Source of the DNA: Cognatundibacterium rivi
GTDB taxonomy: Bacteria > Pseudomonadota > Gammaproteobacteria > Burkholderiales > Burkholderiaceae_D
Direction of reading: 5' to 3'
Assembly: GCF_018139565.1 (NCBI RefSeq)
Contig: NZ_JAGSPK010000003.1
Location: 124,001 to 188,000, forward strand
DNA length: 64,000 bases
Positions 1-9,400 of this stretch are shown piece after piece (position 1 is the first letter of the stretch; every line of letters starts with the position of its first letter). The translations under genes and the position numbers were made by a program. The notes under the pieces are model-generated. The model was not told the DNA's origin and did no database searches. It saw only the letters and a program-made list of their open reading frames with translations.

Positions 1-1351
1 GGATTTCTCTTCGATTCAATGGCTGGAAGGTTTGCTGAAAGATTTCAAAGGCAGTGTGCTGTTCATTACGCATGACCGTAGTTTCCTCGACAATGTGGCA
101 ACGCGCATCGTTGAACTCGATCGCGGCAAGCTGACTTCGTATCCCGGCAATTTCACCACCTATCAGACCCGCAAAGCAGAGCAGCTGGAAAATGAAGAAG
201 TCGAAAATGCGAAGTTTGATAAATTTTTGGCGCAGGAAGAAATCTGGATACGCAAGGGCGTGAAAGCGCGCCGCGTGCGCGATGAAGGTCGCGTCAAACG
301 TCTGGAACAATTGCGTCTGGCACGCAGCGCACGACGCGAATTGCAAGGCCAGGTCAAACTCGATGTCACCACCGGCGAGCGTTCCGGCAAGATCGTGGCG
401 GAACTGGAAAACGTCAGCAAATCGTTTGGCGAGAAAGTCATTGTCAAAGATTTTTCCAGCATCATTATGCGTGGCGATAAGATCGGTCTGATCGGTCAGA
501 ACGGCGCAGGTAAAACCACCTTGCTGAAACTGATACTCGGGCAGGAAACACCGGATAGCGGCACCATCAAACAAGGCAGTAAATTGCAGATCGCATATTT
601 CGATCAGATGCGCGCGCAGTTAAATGATGAAATGAGTCTGGCTGAAACGATTGCACCGGGTAGTGATTTCGTTGAAATCAACGGCCAGCGCAAGCATGTG
701 ATGTCGTATCTGGGCGATTTCCTGTTTGCGCCGGAACGCGCCCGTTCACCGGTCAAATCTTTGTCTGGCGGCGAGCGTAACCGCCTGTTGCTGGCGCGCC
801 TGTTTGCCAAACCAGCGAACGTCTTGGTGCTCGATGAACCGACGAATGATCTGGATATCGACACGCTGGAATTACTCGAAGAATTGCTCGAAGAATATAC
901 CGGCACCGTGTTCCTGGTCAGCCATGATCGTACTTTCCTCGACAACGTTGTGACACAGGTGATCGTCTCTGAAGGCGCAGGCCAGTGGCGCGAATATATC
1001 GGCGGTTACAGCGACTGGGAACGTTACAGCAATTCCGTCGCTAAATCTGCAGTGAAAGCAGATAACAAGCCAGCCGCGAATGCTGCCAATTCTGCAGCAA
1101 CGGCGACGGCCACTGCAAAAGCAAAAAAACTCAGCTACAAAGAGCAACGCGAGCTGGAAGAATTGCCTAAGCTGATCGCGCAACTGGAAGCAGAACAAGC
1201 TGCGATTACCGCGAAACTCGCTGATGCTGATTTGTATAAAAATGGCCCGGATGAAGCGAATAAATTGAATGCGCGCTTTGCCGACATCGACGAGGAATTG
1301 CTGACCGCGCTGGATAAATGGGAAACCATCGAAGCCAGAAGCAAAGGCTGA
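1..1351 (+). CDS. uup: ABC-F family ATPase, Uup type (5' truncated)
   Basis: The reading frame is open from base 2, so the gene enters from the left edge and only its second half is seen. The first residues (DFSSIQWLEG, then FITHDRSFLDN) are the end of the first nucleotide-binding domain just after its Walker B. The interdomain linker with many Arg/Glu follows. The second ABC domain has Walker A GQNGAGKTT, signature LSGGERNRLLLARL, Walker B VLVLDEPTNDLD and the switch His (VSHDRTFLDN). An Ala/Thr/Lys-rich spacer leads to a C-terminal coiled coil (about the last 75 residues), the arrangement of Uup rather than EttA. ABC-F proteins are soluble and act on ribosomes or on DNA intermediates; Uup affects precise transposon excision and ribosome function. 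A hairpin with a weak T tail follows at 1372-1398. Confidence 0.9.
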   Translation, partial: DFSSIQWLEGLLKDFKGSVLFITHDRSFLDNVATRIVELDRGKLTSYPGNFTTYQTRKAEQLENEEVENAKFDKFLAQEEIWIRKGVKARRVRDEGRVKRLEQLRLARSARRELQGQVKLDVTTGERSGKIVAELENVSKSFGEKVIVKDFSSIIMRGDKIGLIGQNGAGKTTLLKLILGQETPDSGTIKQGSKLQIAYFDQMRAQLNDEMSLAETIAPGSDFVEINGQRKHVMSYLGDFLFAPERARSPVKSLSGGERNRLLLARLFAKPANVLVLDEPTNDLDIDTLELLEELLEEYTGTVFLVSHDRTFLDNVVTQVIVSEGAGQWREYIGGYSDWERYSNSVAKSAVKADNKPAANAANSAATATATAKAKKLSYKEQRELEELPKLIAQLEAEQAAITAKLADADLYKNGPDEANKLNARFADIDEELLTALDKWETIEARSKG

Positions 1352-1371
1352 ATCCAACCGCAGTAAAACAA

Positions 1372-1398
1372 AGAGAGGTGCACAGATGGCACCTCTCT
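1372..1398 (+). terminator. Hairpin after uup
   Basis: A perfect 10-bp stem (AGAGAGGTGC / GCACCTCTCT) with a 7-base loop lies 20 bases after the uup stop. The T tail is poor (GCATTTGG), so it may be a weak intrinsic terminator or a 3'-end stabiliser. It also argues against starting the next gene at the ATG inside its loop (1386). Confidence 0.55.
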
Positions 1399-1421
1399 GC
1401 ATTTGGACGACAGGAGTCACT

Positions 1422-2045
1422 ATGAAGACGCGACGCGAAATATTCTCAACATCCACAGCTCTCGGCAGCTTGCTGCTGGTTCTCAGTATGGCGACGGGTG
1501 CGCAGGCGCAAACCCTGTATCGCTGCGGAAATTCGTATCAGGACAAGCCCTGCGACAAAGGCCAGAAAGAGCAGATCTTAGGCAAGCTCGCGGCCACGGA
1601 CAATGCGAACAAACCGGTGGTCGATGCATCGTGCCGTTTGCGTGGTGAAGACGCTAAAAAAATTATCTGGATGCGTGAAGCCGGTGCAACGCAGGAACGT
1701 GTTTTGTCCGAAGCCGGCACCGAAGAGCGCAAGAAACTGATCAATGAAATTTACGCGCAACGTGGCAATGCTGCGGATGTGCGGGCAGCGGTTGAAAAAG
1801 AATGCATGGATGAAAAACAGCGTGCAATGAATGCCGCAAGGCCTGCAGCGCCAGCCACGCCAGCGTCTGCCTCTGCACCGGCTGCCAACGAAAAAGCCGC
1901 ATCGGCAAGTGCACCCGACAATGGCGAAGCAGCGCGTAAAAAAGCGATGTGCGATAAGGTGCGTGAAGCACTGACCAGCCTGCGTCAGGGCGGTAATGCT
2001 GGCAATGCGGACAAGGATTTAAAAGGCATGGGTTGCGATCGCTGA
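1422..2045 (+). CDS. Exported DUF4124-like protein
   Basis: A 207-residue protein of unknown function. The ATG at 1422 is preferred because ACAGGAG sits just upstream. Residues 1-30 form a signal peptide (TSTALGSLLLVLSMATGAQA, then Q). The mature part opens with LYRCGNSYQDKPCDKGQ, resembling the DUF4124 start found in many betaproteobacterial periplasmic proteins (Y-C-G-N-x-Y-x-D-x-P-C). The middle is helical and charged, followed by an Ala/Pro/Ser-rich linker and a final Cys-containing segment. Four or more cysteines in the mature protein could form disulfides in the periplasm. No partner genes give it a role. Confidence 0.75.
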   Translation: MKTRREIFSTSTALGSLLLVLSMATGAQAQTLYRCGNSYQDKPCDKGQKEQILGKLAATDNANKPVVDASCRLRGEDAKKIIWMREAGATQERVLSEAGTEERKKLINEIYAQRGNAADVRAAVEKECMDEKQRAMNAARPAAPATPASASAPAANEKAASASAPDNGEAARKKAMCDKVREALTSLRQGGNAGNADKDLKGMGCDR

Positions 2046-2139
2046 CCCGTGTTTGAAACGCATGGCTGTGCTGCCAGCATGGCTGACATTTTTACGATAG
2101 TGCCCAATACGGCCAAAGACGTGCCAAAAGACCTTAAAT

Positions 2140-2217
2140 ATACTCCCCCCAGTATATTTTGAAGCCCTTTATTTATGCTGAGATAAAGGCGATTTCATTA
2201 AAAAAGAGGGGGAGTAT
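2140..2217. repeat. Dispersed ATACTCCCC-ended repeat, copy A
   Basis: An intergenic element of about 78 bp. The ends are inverted: ATACTCCCCCC at 2140-2150 and GGGGGAGTAT at 2208-2217. Inside is a hairpin with a 7-bp stem (CCTTTAT 2166-2172 / ATAAAGG 2183-2189). The reverse complement of copy B (25476-25554) aligns to it over its whole length, with shared blocks AAATATACTCC, AAGCCC, GGCGA and a run of A before the G-rich end. It lies between the DUF4124-like gene and the 3' end of murB. Confidence 0.75.
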
Positions 2218-2284
2218 CTGTCTTGACAGAAAAAAACGACGCATATGTCAGAGCGCCGGCCAACGCGACCGGCAGAGAAATAAA

Positions 2285-3313
2285 TCAGACAAACACCGGT
2301 TCAACTTCCAGCGTGACCGCAAACTTCGCCAGCACATCAGCCTGCACCGCCTGCGCCAGCGCGCGCACTTCTGCGCCACTCGCGCCGCCGCGATTCACCA
2401 GCACCAGCGCCTGTTTTTCATAAACACCGGCACGTCCCAGATTTTTTCCTTTCCAGCCGCAACGCTCGATCAGCCAGCCTGCCGCCAGTTTGTACTCGCC
2501 GGATGCCTGCGGATAACTGACCAGATCGGGATAGTTCAGCAACAGCGCATCACGTTCCGCCGCACTGACCAGCGGATTTTTGAAAAAACTACCGGCATTA
2601 CCGATCACCTGCGGATCAGGTAACTTCGCCTGACGTATCGCGATAATCGCATCGCTGACTGCGCGTGGCGAAGGTGCGCTGATCGCTTGCAGTTGCAAAT
2701 ATCTGGCGACATCGGCATAAGCGATTTTAGGCTGCCATTGTTTAGGCAAAGCAAACTGCACGCTGGTAATTGCCACGCGGTCTTTCAACGCATGTTTGAA
2801 AATACTGTCGCGATAGGCAAACTGACACGCCGCCTTATCCAGCACCCGCATCTCGCCGCTTGCAAAATCAAACGCTTCGAGTTGAAACAAGGCGTCTTGC
2901 ACTTCCATGCCATACGCGCCGATATTCTGTATCGGCGCGGCGCCAACGGTACCGGGAATCAGGGACAAATTTTCCAGTCCGCCCAGCCCCAGCGCCAGCG
3001 TCCATTGCACGAACGCATGCCAGTTTTCACCGGCCTGCGCCTGCACATAAACAAATTCCGCATCTTCACCAACGATGGATTTGCCGAGTAAATCCATCTT
3101 CAGGACCAGCGCATCGACCTGATCTGACAACACCAGATTGCTGCCGCCACCCAAGATCAGACGTGGCATGGCAGCGAGTGCAGGATCGGCACGCAGCGCG
3201 CGCAACTGATCGACGTCGGTAATGGATAAGAAGTAATTCGCCTGCGCCGCAATGCCAAAAGTATTGTACGGTTGCAGCGAAACGTCGCGGGAAAAAGAAA
3301 GATTCGTCGTCAT
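2285..3313 (-). CDS. murB: UDP-N-acetylenolpyruvoylglucosamine reductase
   Basis: MurB reduces UDP-GlcNAc-enolpyruvate to UDP-N-acetylmuramate with NADPH and FAD, the second committed step of peptidoglycan precursor synthesis, in the cytoplasm. The ATG at 3313 gives 342 residues, the usual type I length. Visible motifs are the FAD-binding [13 protein letters not shown] near residue 60, [24 protein letters not shown] around residue 110, YRDSIFK with the catalytic Ser, and [10 protein letters not shown]. The tail LEVEPVFV carries the catalytic Glu. It is divergent from yajQ, sharing an 87-base promoter gap. The ribosome-binding site is weak. Confidence 0.95.
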   Translation of the reverse strand: MTTNLSFSRDVSLQPYNTFGIAAQANYFLSITDVDQLRALRADPALAAMPRLILGGGSNLVLSDQVDALVLKMDLLGKSIVGEDAEFVYVQAQAGENWHAFVQWTLALGLGGLENLSLIPGTVGAAPIQNIGAYGMEVQDALFQLEAFDFASGEMRVLDKAACQFAYRDSIFKHALKDRVAITSVQFALPKQWQPKIAYADVARYLQLQAISAPSPRAVSDAIIAIRQAKLPDPQVIGNAGSFFKNPLVSAAERDALLLNYPDLVSYPQASGEYKLAAGWLIERCGWKGKNLGRAGVYEKQALVLVNRGGASGAEVRALAQAVQADVLAKFAVTLEVEPVFV

Positions 3314-3400
3314 AGGGTGCAAATTATAGCTGCTGCGCTTTGTGACAGCCGCGCATTTGATAAAATGGCGCACGTTTATTTATTTCACCAAGGAAGCACT

Positions 3401-3892
3401 ATGCCCTCATTTGATACCGTCTCTGAAGCAAACATGGAAGAAGTGAAGAATGCGGTCACGCAATCGAACAAAGTTGTCACCAATCGCTTCGACATGAAAG
3501 GCACCAGCGCTAAAATCGAACTCAAAGAAAAAGAGCGCGAAGTCGTGATTTTTGGCGATACAGAATTCCATCTGGATCAGATCATTACCGAGCTGACACA
3601 AACCATGGGGAAACGTAAAGTTGACGTGCGCTTCCTCGATTTCGGCAAAGTCGAAAAAATCAGTGGCGACAAAGTCAAACAAGTCATCAAGGTCAAAAAT
3701 GGCATTGAGACTGAAGATGCGAAGAAAATCGTCAAAGTGCTGAAAGACAGCAAAATGAAAGTGCAAGCTAGCATACAAGGCGATGCCGTGCGCGTTCAGG
3801 GTGCCAAGCGTGATGATCTGCAGGCGGCGATGGCTTTACTGCGCAAGGAAATCAAAGATCTGCCGCTGGAATTTAATAATTTCCGCGACTGA
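3401..3892 (+). CDS. yajQ: YajQ family nucleotide-binding protein (UPF0234)
   Basis: A 163-residue protein matching the YajQ family along its full length: MPSFDTVSE start, [10 protein letters not shown], and the C-terminal [18 protein letters not shown]...[10 protein letters not shown]. The start at 3401 has AAGGA upstream. The family folds as two ferredoxin-like halves. A Xanthomonas member binds cyclic di-GMP and acts through a transcription factor; other members bind nucleotides or RNA. The cytoplasmic role here is unproven. A cyclic di-GMP role would be of interest because a PilZ-controlled cellulose synthase lies 10 kb away, but there is no direct link. Confidence 0.92.
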   Translation: MPSFDTVSEANMEEVKNAVTQSNKVVTNRFDMKGTSAKIELKEKEREVVIFGDTEFHLDQIITELTQTMGKRKVDVRFLDFGKVEKISGDKVKQVIKVKNGIETEDAKKIVKVLKDSKMKVQASIQGDAVRVQGAKRDDLQAAMALLRKEIKDLPLEFNNFRD

Positions 3893-3979
3893 TTGCTGAT
3901 GGACATATCGCGCCGTTTGGTGCGATATGCTGCGCTCCCCGCTTCATTCCGCATGCCGTACTTCATACCGAAAGTCACC

Positions 3980-4609
3980 ATGAAACGCTTTGCCCTGCTG
4001 CCACTTTTCCTGTATTCACTGTCATCATTCGCAACGGATGTCGGCGTAGTCGGTTTATTTCCGGGCAAGGCGATACTGGTGATCGATGGCGCACCGCCTA
4101 AGACTTATGCGGTAGGCAGCGCGCTGAGCAGCGACACCAAACTGGTTGATGCAGATAGGGAATCCGCCACCATCGTCAGCAACGGCAAACGCTACGTGTT
4201 GGTGATGGGACAAACTGTTCACCGCTCTGCCGCCAGCAGCGGTAACAGCGTGGTGCTGAAAGCCGGCGACCGCGGACATTTTATGGCACCGGCGATGATC
4301 AACGGCGTCGGTGTGAATATGATGGTCGATACCGGTGCCAGCCTGATCGCCCTGCCCGCAGCCGATGCGACGCGCATCGGTCTGAATTACAAAGCTGGCC
4401 GCATGGGCCGCGCCAATACCGCTGGTGGCGTCGTCAATACGTATCTGATCAAGCTCGACACCATCAAGATCGGTGATATCGAATTACATCAGGTGGATGC
4501 TTCGGTCATCGAAGCAGGCCTGACGATGCCTTTGCTGGGTATGTCGTTTCTGAACCGCATGGAAATGCGGCGTGAAGGCGATCAGATGACCCTGAGCAAA
4601 CGTTTCTGA
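3980..4609 (+). CDS. Retropepsin-like aspartic protease, exported
   Basis: The ATG at 3980 yields 209 residues with an N-terminal signal peptide (MKRFALLPLFLYSLSSFA). After a region rich in beta strands, the single aspartic-protease signature MVDTGASLIALP appears near residue 117, followed by GLLGMSFLNR-type sequence (PLLGMSFLNRMEM) near the end. This matches the clan AA, TIGR02281-type family of proteobacterial periplasmic or membrane-associated proteases. Only one DTGA motif is present, so activity would need a homodimer, as in retroviral proteases. The substrate is unknown. It follows yajQ by 87 bases in the same direction and may be cotranscribed. Confidence 0.85.
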   Translation: MKRFALLPLFLYSLSSFATDVGVVGLFPGKAILVIDGAPPKTYAVGSALSSDTKLVDADRESATIVSNGKRYVLVMGQTVHRSAASSGNSVVLKAGDRGHFMAPAMINGVGVNMMVDTGASLIALPAADATRIGLNYKAGRMGRANTAGGVVNTYLIKLDTIKIGDIELHQVDASVIEAGLTMPLLGMSFLNRMEMRREGDQMTLSKRF

Positions 4610-4641
4610 TCAGGGTCACAGACACCAATAAGGCAGCACAC

Positions 4642-5709
4642 TTACGCTGGTTGCGCCTCAACGACGCGACGCTGTTTGACCGCCGCTGCCAGACCTTCTA
4701 ACACCTTGACGCTGGAATCCCAGTCGATACAACCATCGGTCACAGACTGACCATACACCAGCTCCTGTCCCGGCACCAGATCCTGACGTCCGGCCACCAG
4801 ATGTGACTCAACCATCACCCCAACAATACGCGTGTCACCAGCAGCAACCTGAGCGCCGATATCGGCACAGACCGGAATCTGGTTCGCCGGATTTTTCGAG
4901 CTGTTAGCATGGGACGCATCGATCATCAGGCGCGCCGCCAGACCGGCTTTCGCGATATCTTTGCAGGCCGCATCGACACTCGCCGCATCGTAATTCGGTG
5001 TTTTTCCGCCGCGCAGAATAATGTGGCAATCTTCGTTACCGTTGGTCGAAACAATCGCTGAATGGCCGCCTTTAGTCACTGATAAAAAATGATGTGACTG
5101 CGATGATGCCTTGATCGCATCGACCGCAATTTTGACGTTGCCATCAGTGCCATTCTTAAAGCCGACAGGGCAAGACAAACCTGATGCCAGCTCGCGGTGA
5201 ACCTGCGATTCTGTGGTGCGGGCACCGATCGCGCCCCAGCTGATCAGGTCAGCAATGTACTGCGGGCTGATTACATCGAGAAATTCTGTCCCCGCTGGCA
5301 AGCCGAGTTCATTGATGTTCAGCAGCAATTCACGCGCAATACGCAGGCCATCGTTGATGCGGAAGCTGTTATCCATGTAGGGATCGTTAATCAGACCTTT
5401 CCAGCCAACGGTGGTACGCGGTTTTTCGAAATACACGCGCATGACGATTTCTAACTCACCGGCAAAACGTGTGCGCTGTTCCGCCAGGCGACGTGCATAT
5501 TCCATCGCGGCTTTGGTATCGTGAATCGAACAAGGACCAATCACCACCATCAGGCGATCATCTTTACCATGCAGAATATCGTGCAAGGCGGTGCGTGCGT
5601 GTGCAGCGGTTTCAGATGCTTTGGCAGAACAGGCAAATTCACGGATCAAATGTGAAGGTGGGACCAGTTCTTTCATTTCGCGTATGCGTAAATCGTCGGT
5701 ACGGTGCAT
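4642..5709 (-). CDS. aroG: 3-deoxy-7-phosphoheptulonate (DAHP) synthase, class I
   Basis: This enzyme condenses phosphoenolpyruvate with erythrose 4-phosphate, the entry step of the shikimate pathway. The start at 5709 (AGGAGA six bases upstream) gives 355 residues, the normal class I-alpha length. Family motifs: VVIGPCSIHDTKAAMEYA with the metal-binding Cys, EIVMRVYFEKPRTTVGWKG, GARTTESQVHRELASGLSCPVGFKNGTDG, LRGGKTPNYD, and IDASHANSSKNP with the metal-binding His. Feedback specificity (Phe or Tyr) cannot be read with certainty. The leader upstream codes for a Phe/Tyr-rich peptide followed by a terminator, which points to control by charged tRNA-Phe. Confidence 0.95.
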   Translation of the reverse strand: MHRTDDLRIREMKELVPPSHLIREFACSAKASETAAHARTALHDILHGKDDRLMVVIGPCSIHDTKAAMEYARRLAEQRTRFAGELEIVMRVYFEKPRTTVGWKGLINDPYMDNSFRINDGLRIARELLLNINELGLPAGTEFLDVISPQYIADLISWGAIGARTTESQVHRELASGLSCPVGFKNGTDGNVKIAVDAIKASSQSHHFLSVTKGGHSAIVSTNGNEDCHIILRGGKTPNYDAASVDAACKDIAKAGLAARLMIDASHANSSKNPANQIPVCADIGAQVAAGDTRIVGVMVESHLVAGRQDLVPGQELVYGQSVTDGCIDWDSSVKVLEGLAAAVKQRRVVEAQPA

Positions 5710-5776
5710 GTTCTCTCCTGTGTCTTTCAAATATAAATAAGTGCAAATGGCTGAATTCGTGGGCTAAATTCGTGGC

Positions 5777-5807
5777 AAAAAAAAACCGCCATGACTGGCG
5801 GTTTTTT
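5777..5807 (-). terminator. Attenuator of aroG
   Basis: Read on the minus strand: AAAAAACCGCC, loop AGTCAT, GGCGGTTTTTTTTT, a strong intrinsic terminator with nine Ts. It lies about 70 bases before the aroG start, inside the aroG leader. Its 5' arm (ACCGCC, 5802-5797) can instead pair with GGCGGT at 5860-5855, within the 3' part of the leader-peptide ORF. That is the alternative antiterminator expected for ribosome-mediated attenuation. Confidence 0.85.
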
Positions 5808-5841
5808 CAGAAATCTGGTTGAGCTTTTTTTCTTTGTGCGC

Positions 5842-5913
5842 TTACCTTCTTCCGACCGCCTGTGGCTTGGAATAGCTAAAGTAAAAAAAGAAAAAGAAGT
5901 GCGCAAGTTTCAT
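5842..5913 (-). CDS. aroG leader peptide, Phe/Tyr-rich
   Basis: A 23-codon ORF on the minus strand: ATG at 5913, stop TAA at 5844-5842. After MKLAH comes FFFFFYFSY, so eight of nine codons are Phe or Tyr (six Phe, two Tyr). The remainder is SKPQAVGRR. This is the composition of a pheA-type leader peptide. It lies directly upstream of the terminator at 5777-5807 and the aroG gene. When Phe-tRNA is scarce the ribosome should stall on the Phe run and leave GGCGGT free to block the terminator. The ribosome-binding site is weak (CGCCTAATTT), which is a reservation. Confidence 0.8.
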   Translation of the reverse strand: MKLAHFFFFFYFSYSKPQAVGRR

Positions 5914-6028
5914 AAATTAGGCGTTTATCTTAAATCGCTATATTAAATTTTGATAAAACTTAAAAAGTTCGGGATTGATATTGCATCAAAAATCAGCAAT
6001 TGGCAAGCCCAATCCCGCCAATTCGTAT

Positions 6029-6448
6029 TTATTTTTTCCAAAGCGCTGGTGGTTCCGGCGGAATATCGCCATCCGGATACACATTCATGATGGGTTTGCT
6101 CTGCTCTTTCAATTTCACTTGTGGTACGTTGCGCGCCATCCATTGCCGCATGCTGGTCAGGTTGGTCGCAATATCACGACGCTCGGGATTAAGCCGGACG
6201 GCGCGCTCCAGCAAATTCAGTGCGTTTTCATAATCGCCCTGCGCTGCCAGCGATACCGCCTGATTATTTAACGCAGATGCATCAAATGGATTTACTTTCG
6301 CTGCTTCAGCAAATTTTTTACTCGCCGCAGCTGCGTCCCCTTCAGCCAGATGTACCCGTCCTTCTGACTGTAAATCCGCAGCACTTACCACGGTTGTTAA
6401 CAGCAGCGCTGCCGATGTGACGATCAGTGTCTTCATGATAGTTTTCAT
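6029..6448 (-). CDS. Small exported TPR protein at the end of the cellulose operon
   Basis: 139 residues, starting 3 bases after the bcsC stop with GGGAA upstream, so it is almost certainly cotranscribed and translationally coupled with bcsC. Residues 1-23 are a signal peptide (LIVTSAALLLTTVVSAA). About two tetratricopeptide repeats follow (GRVHLAEGDAAAASKKFAEA and LNNQAVSLAAQGDYENALNL). The tail is Pro-rich (PDGDIPPEPPALWKK). A periplasmic TPR protein here could work with the TPR scaffold of BcsC, but I do not recognise it as a named Bcs subunit. Confidence 0.75.
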   Translation of the reverse strand: MKTIMKTLIVTSAALLLTTVVSAADLQSEGRVHLAEGDAAAASKKFAEAAKVNPFDASALNNQAVSLAAQGDYENALNLLERAVRLNPERRDIATNLTSMRQWMARNVPQVKLKEQSKPIMNVYPDGDIPPEPPALWKK

Positions 6449-6451
6449 CGG

Positions 6452-9400
6452 TCAATTTCCCAAATAGTAAGGCTTAGGCGCAATCGGCGGGAACGCAACC
6501 TGACCCCGCCGCGGCTCGAACGTGTAACGGATATACAGCATGCCGCTGGCATCGGTAAAGTCACCCGAGTTATCGGCAGAGAATCTGCCGCCCAACGTGA
6601 AATGCGGTGACAGCAAATACTCTAAGGCGCCGGAAATTTTATACTGCAATCCGGTATGCGACTGCCCCGCATAGCTGCTGGCAATATTCAACGCAGGATT
6701 CGCCGCTGCAAATAACTCAAGCTCGGTCTGATCCGCGCTGATCAAAGGGTAATACGGTGTCGCATCTTCACGGAAATGCTGAACACCGACCGATGCACCA
6801 GCCTGATACGACAATTTGCCATAACGTCCGCTGATCTCCAGCGGCACATTCAGCGCGATATATGATTGCGGGCTGAAATAGCCACCGTGACCGTAAGTGA
6901 AATAACGCAGATTCTTTTTATAGAAACTTGAATTTAAACCCAGCCCGGTCGTGACTGTGGTGTCTTTGGTGCGGTAAGCCCGCCAGTAAATGCCGGCACC
7001 CGCATCAACCTGCGTGTTTTTGACGACGTTTTTACCATTGATGCCATACACGCCGAGAGCACCGTAAACACCGCCGTCCTCGCCATCGTAAGATGTATCC
7101 AGACGTAAGCCATTTCTGGTAACGCCGCCCCAGTTCAGTCCGTACAGGCTGTCTTTTGCTCCCGCATACGACAGATAACTATCCGTCACAGAACGACGGG
7201 ACACTTCTGCACTGAAATTGAGACCGTCCGACTGCGTGCTCCAGCGAAGTCCACCAACAACATTCTGGATAGGAAAGTTCAGTGGACTGGAACCGACATC
7301 AAGCTTCACACCTGCCAACTCATAACTCAGATTCAGCGCCACACCTTTCGCCACTTGCTCGATGGAAGAAGCATCCGATAAGCCACGTGTTCTGGCTTGA
7401 GTTGAAAAAGCGACTTTGGCGAATTTTGCCTGTTCATTGAGTATAGTATTGCGCCCGAACTGACCTGCGACATTCGCATCATTCAGTTGCAAAGTTCCGG
7501 CATCAATCACGACAGGAATCACCTTCAAGCCAAACTGGCCGTAACCCAATGTCGTGATATGCGCTTCTATCGGTGTTTCCAGATCTTTTAACTGAGATAA
7601 ACCGCTTTGACCACTGCGTGCTCTGGCAGAAAACCCGGCGGTGACTTCAGAACGATTAAGCTCATTGAGTGCATCAATCTCTTTGATCAGTGCAGCCTCT
7701 TCGGCGCTGACAGGCGCCGTTGACGCGGCTGAATCTGTTTTGCGCCCGGTGACTGATGAAAACGGTGAGGCTTTTTTTACATCAGCGCCGCTGACTGCAT
7801 TTCCAGCCACAGGCTTCGCTACTGGCAAAGGGTTGCTGCGTATCACCGCAGAGCTTTGTGATACTGGTGGCACAGCAGGCACGCTGAGTAATGCTGGTGC
7901 GTTAACTGATTTGTTGCTGACATTGCCAGCAACAGCGACGCCAGTTGAGTTACTGACGGCTGCCGGTACAACTATCGTATTTGTTGTACCTGATGTACTT
8001 GTCGCGCCGGGTGCAGATCCATTCGCAACAAGCGGTGTTGCTGAGACCGGCGTGACTACTGCGGACGTTGTGCTTGCAGGCTTCGCCGCGGCAGCATATT
8101 GCGGCGCAAGCTGTGGCACCTCTTTTAATACTGGTGGTGTGCGCGTCGCTGCCGCAGTCACTAACGCCGCTGGTGCGGCGACTTGCGTCACCGCGGCAAC
8201 AGGATCCTCCTTACGTTCAGCAAAAGGATTGACTTTGAAATTGTTGAGGTTGTTAGCAACCGAACCCGGTGTGACCAGGCGCAAACCGTCGACACCAGCG
8301 CCGGACAATGGTCGCTGCGCCTGCTCCAGTGCCAGGGCTTTTTTGAAGTAACCCAGCGCCTTGCTATTGTGTCCCTGCGCGCGCGCAACATTACCCGCCA
8401 GCGCAATAAAGCGTGGATTCTCCGGCTGCATGCGCATTAACTTCTCAAGATAATTTTCGGCACCGCTGAAATCTTTGATTTGTATCGCCGCAAAGACCAG
8501 GCCTTGTAATACCTCGGGATTATCCGGATCGGTTTCCAGTACTTTGGTATACAACTCTTTTGCCGGTTCGCTATCACCGGCGGACGAATAAATACGCGCC
8601 AGGGTCAGCAGCAATAAATTATCGTCCGGCGTCTCGATCAGATAAGGCTGGATATAAGCGTAAGCCGCCGCGTAGTCTTTCGCCTCTCTGGCACGCTCGG
8701 AGTAACGCATGGACAAAGCCTTTTGCAATTGCTTGAAGGATTTTACTTCGTCCTCCTGCAATTTCGGCATCGCGGCGACCTTACGCATCACGGCGTCCAG
8801 CTCAGCTTCCTGATTCGCCTGCATCAAGGTGCTGGCGTATTGCAGCAAAAGGCTGGCAGACGGTTGCTGCGTATTTTGCACTGCCTGCCGTATCATGGCA
8901 AAACCGCGTTCGGTATCGCCTAACTTGATGTACAAGGCTGCAAGGGTGCCAATATACTCACTATCCGTTCCTGCAGCCGCTTCAATCTCTGCTAGGATGC
9001 CCCTGACCTGATCGACGTAGCCACGTTTGTTCAAAAGATCAATCCGGTCAAGCTGGACGCGTATCCACAATTGCTTTTGCAGAGCAAACATTTCCGGCTT
9101 GCGCGCATTGGCAGGAATGCGCTCCAGTGTTTGCAAACCTTCCCACCACAGTTGCTGCATCTGACTGAGCAAGGCACTGACGTAGAGCGCCTCTGCATCG
9201 GGTTTTTCAACATTCGTCAGCGCATCTAACAATGCCTGCGCCTGCGGTGCCATATCCCGTTTCAGATAAATTTTGGCCAGCGACATTCTTAACCAGGCAT
9301 CGTCCGGCTTGATCAGTACCGCGTCTTCCAACACCCTTTGTGCACCAACGATGTCGCCCGCGGCTTCAAGTTGTTTTGCCTGCGCCGCCATTTGCTCCGA

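Noticed and set aside
872-1456. 194-residue ORF antisense to the end of uup.
   Set aside because: It is a shadow of the uup and following frames, without a ribosome-binding site or any recognisable domain.
2159-2623. 154-residue ORF on the plus strand overlapping murB.
   Set aside because: It is antisense to murB, has low-complexity basic composition, and begins in the repeat element.
7641-8351. 236-residue plus-strand ORF across bcsC.
   Set aside because: It is the antisense reading of the Ala/Thr/Val-rich BcsC linker, whose composition keeps the reverse frame open.
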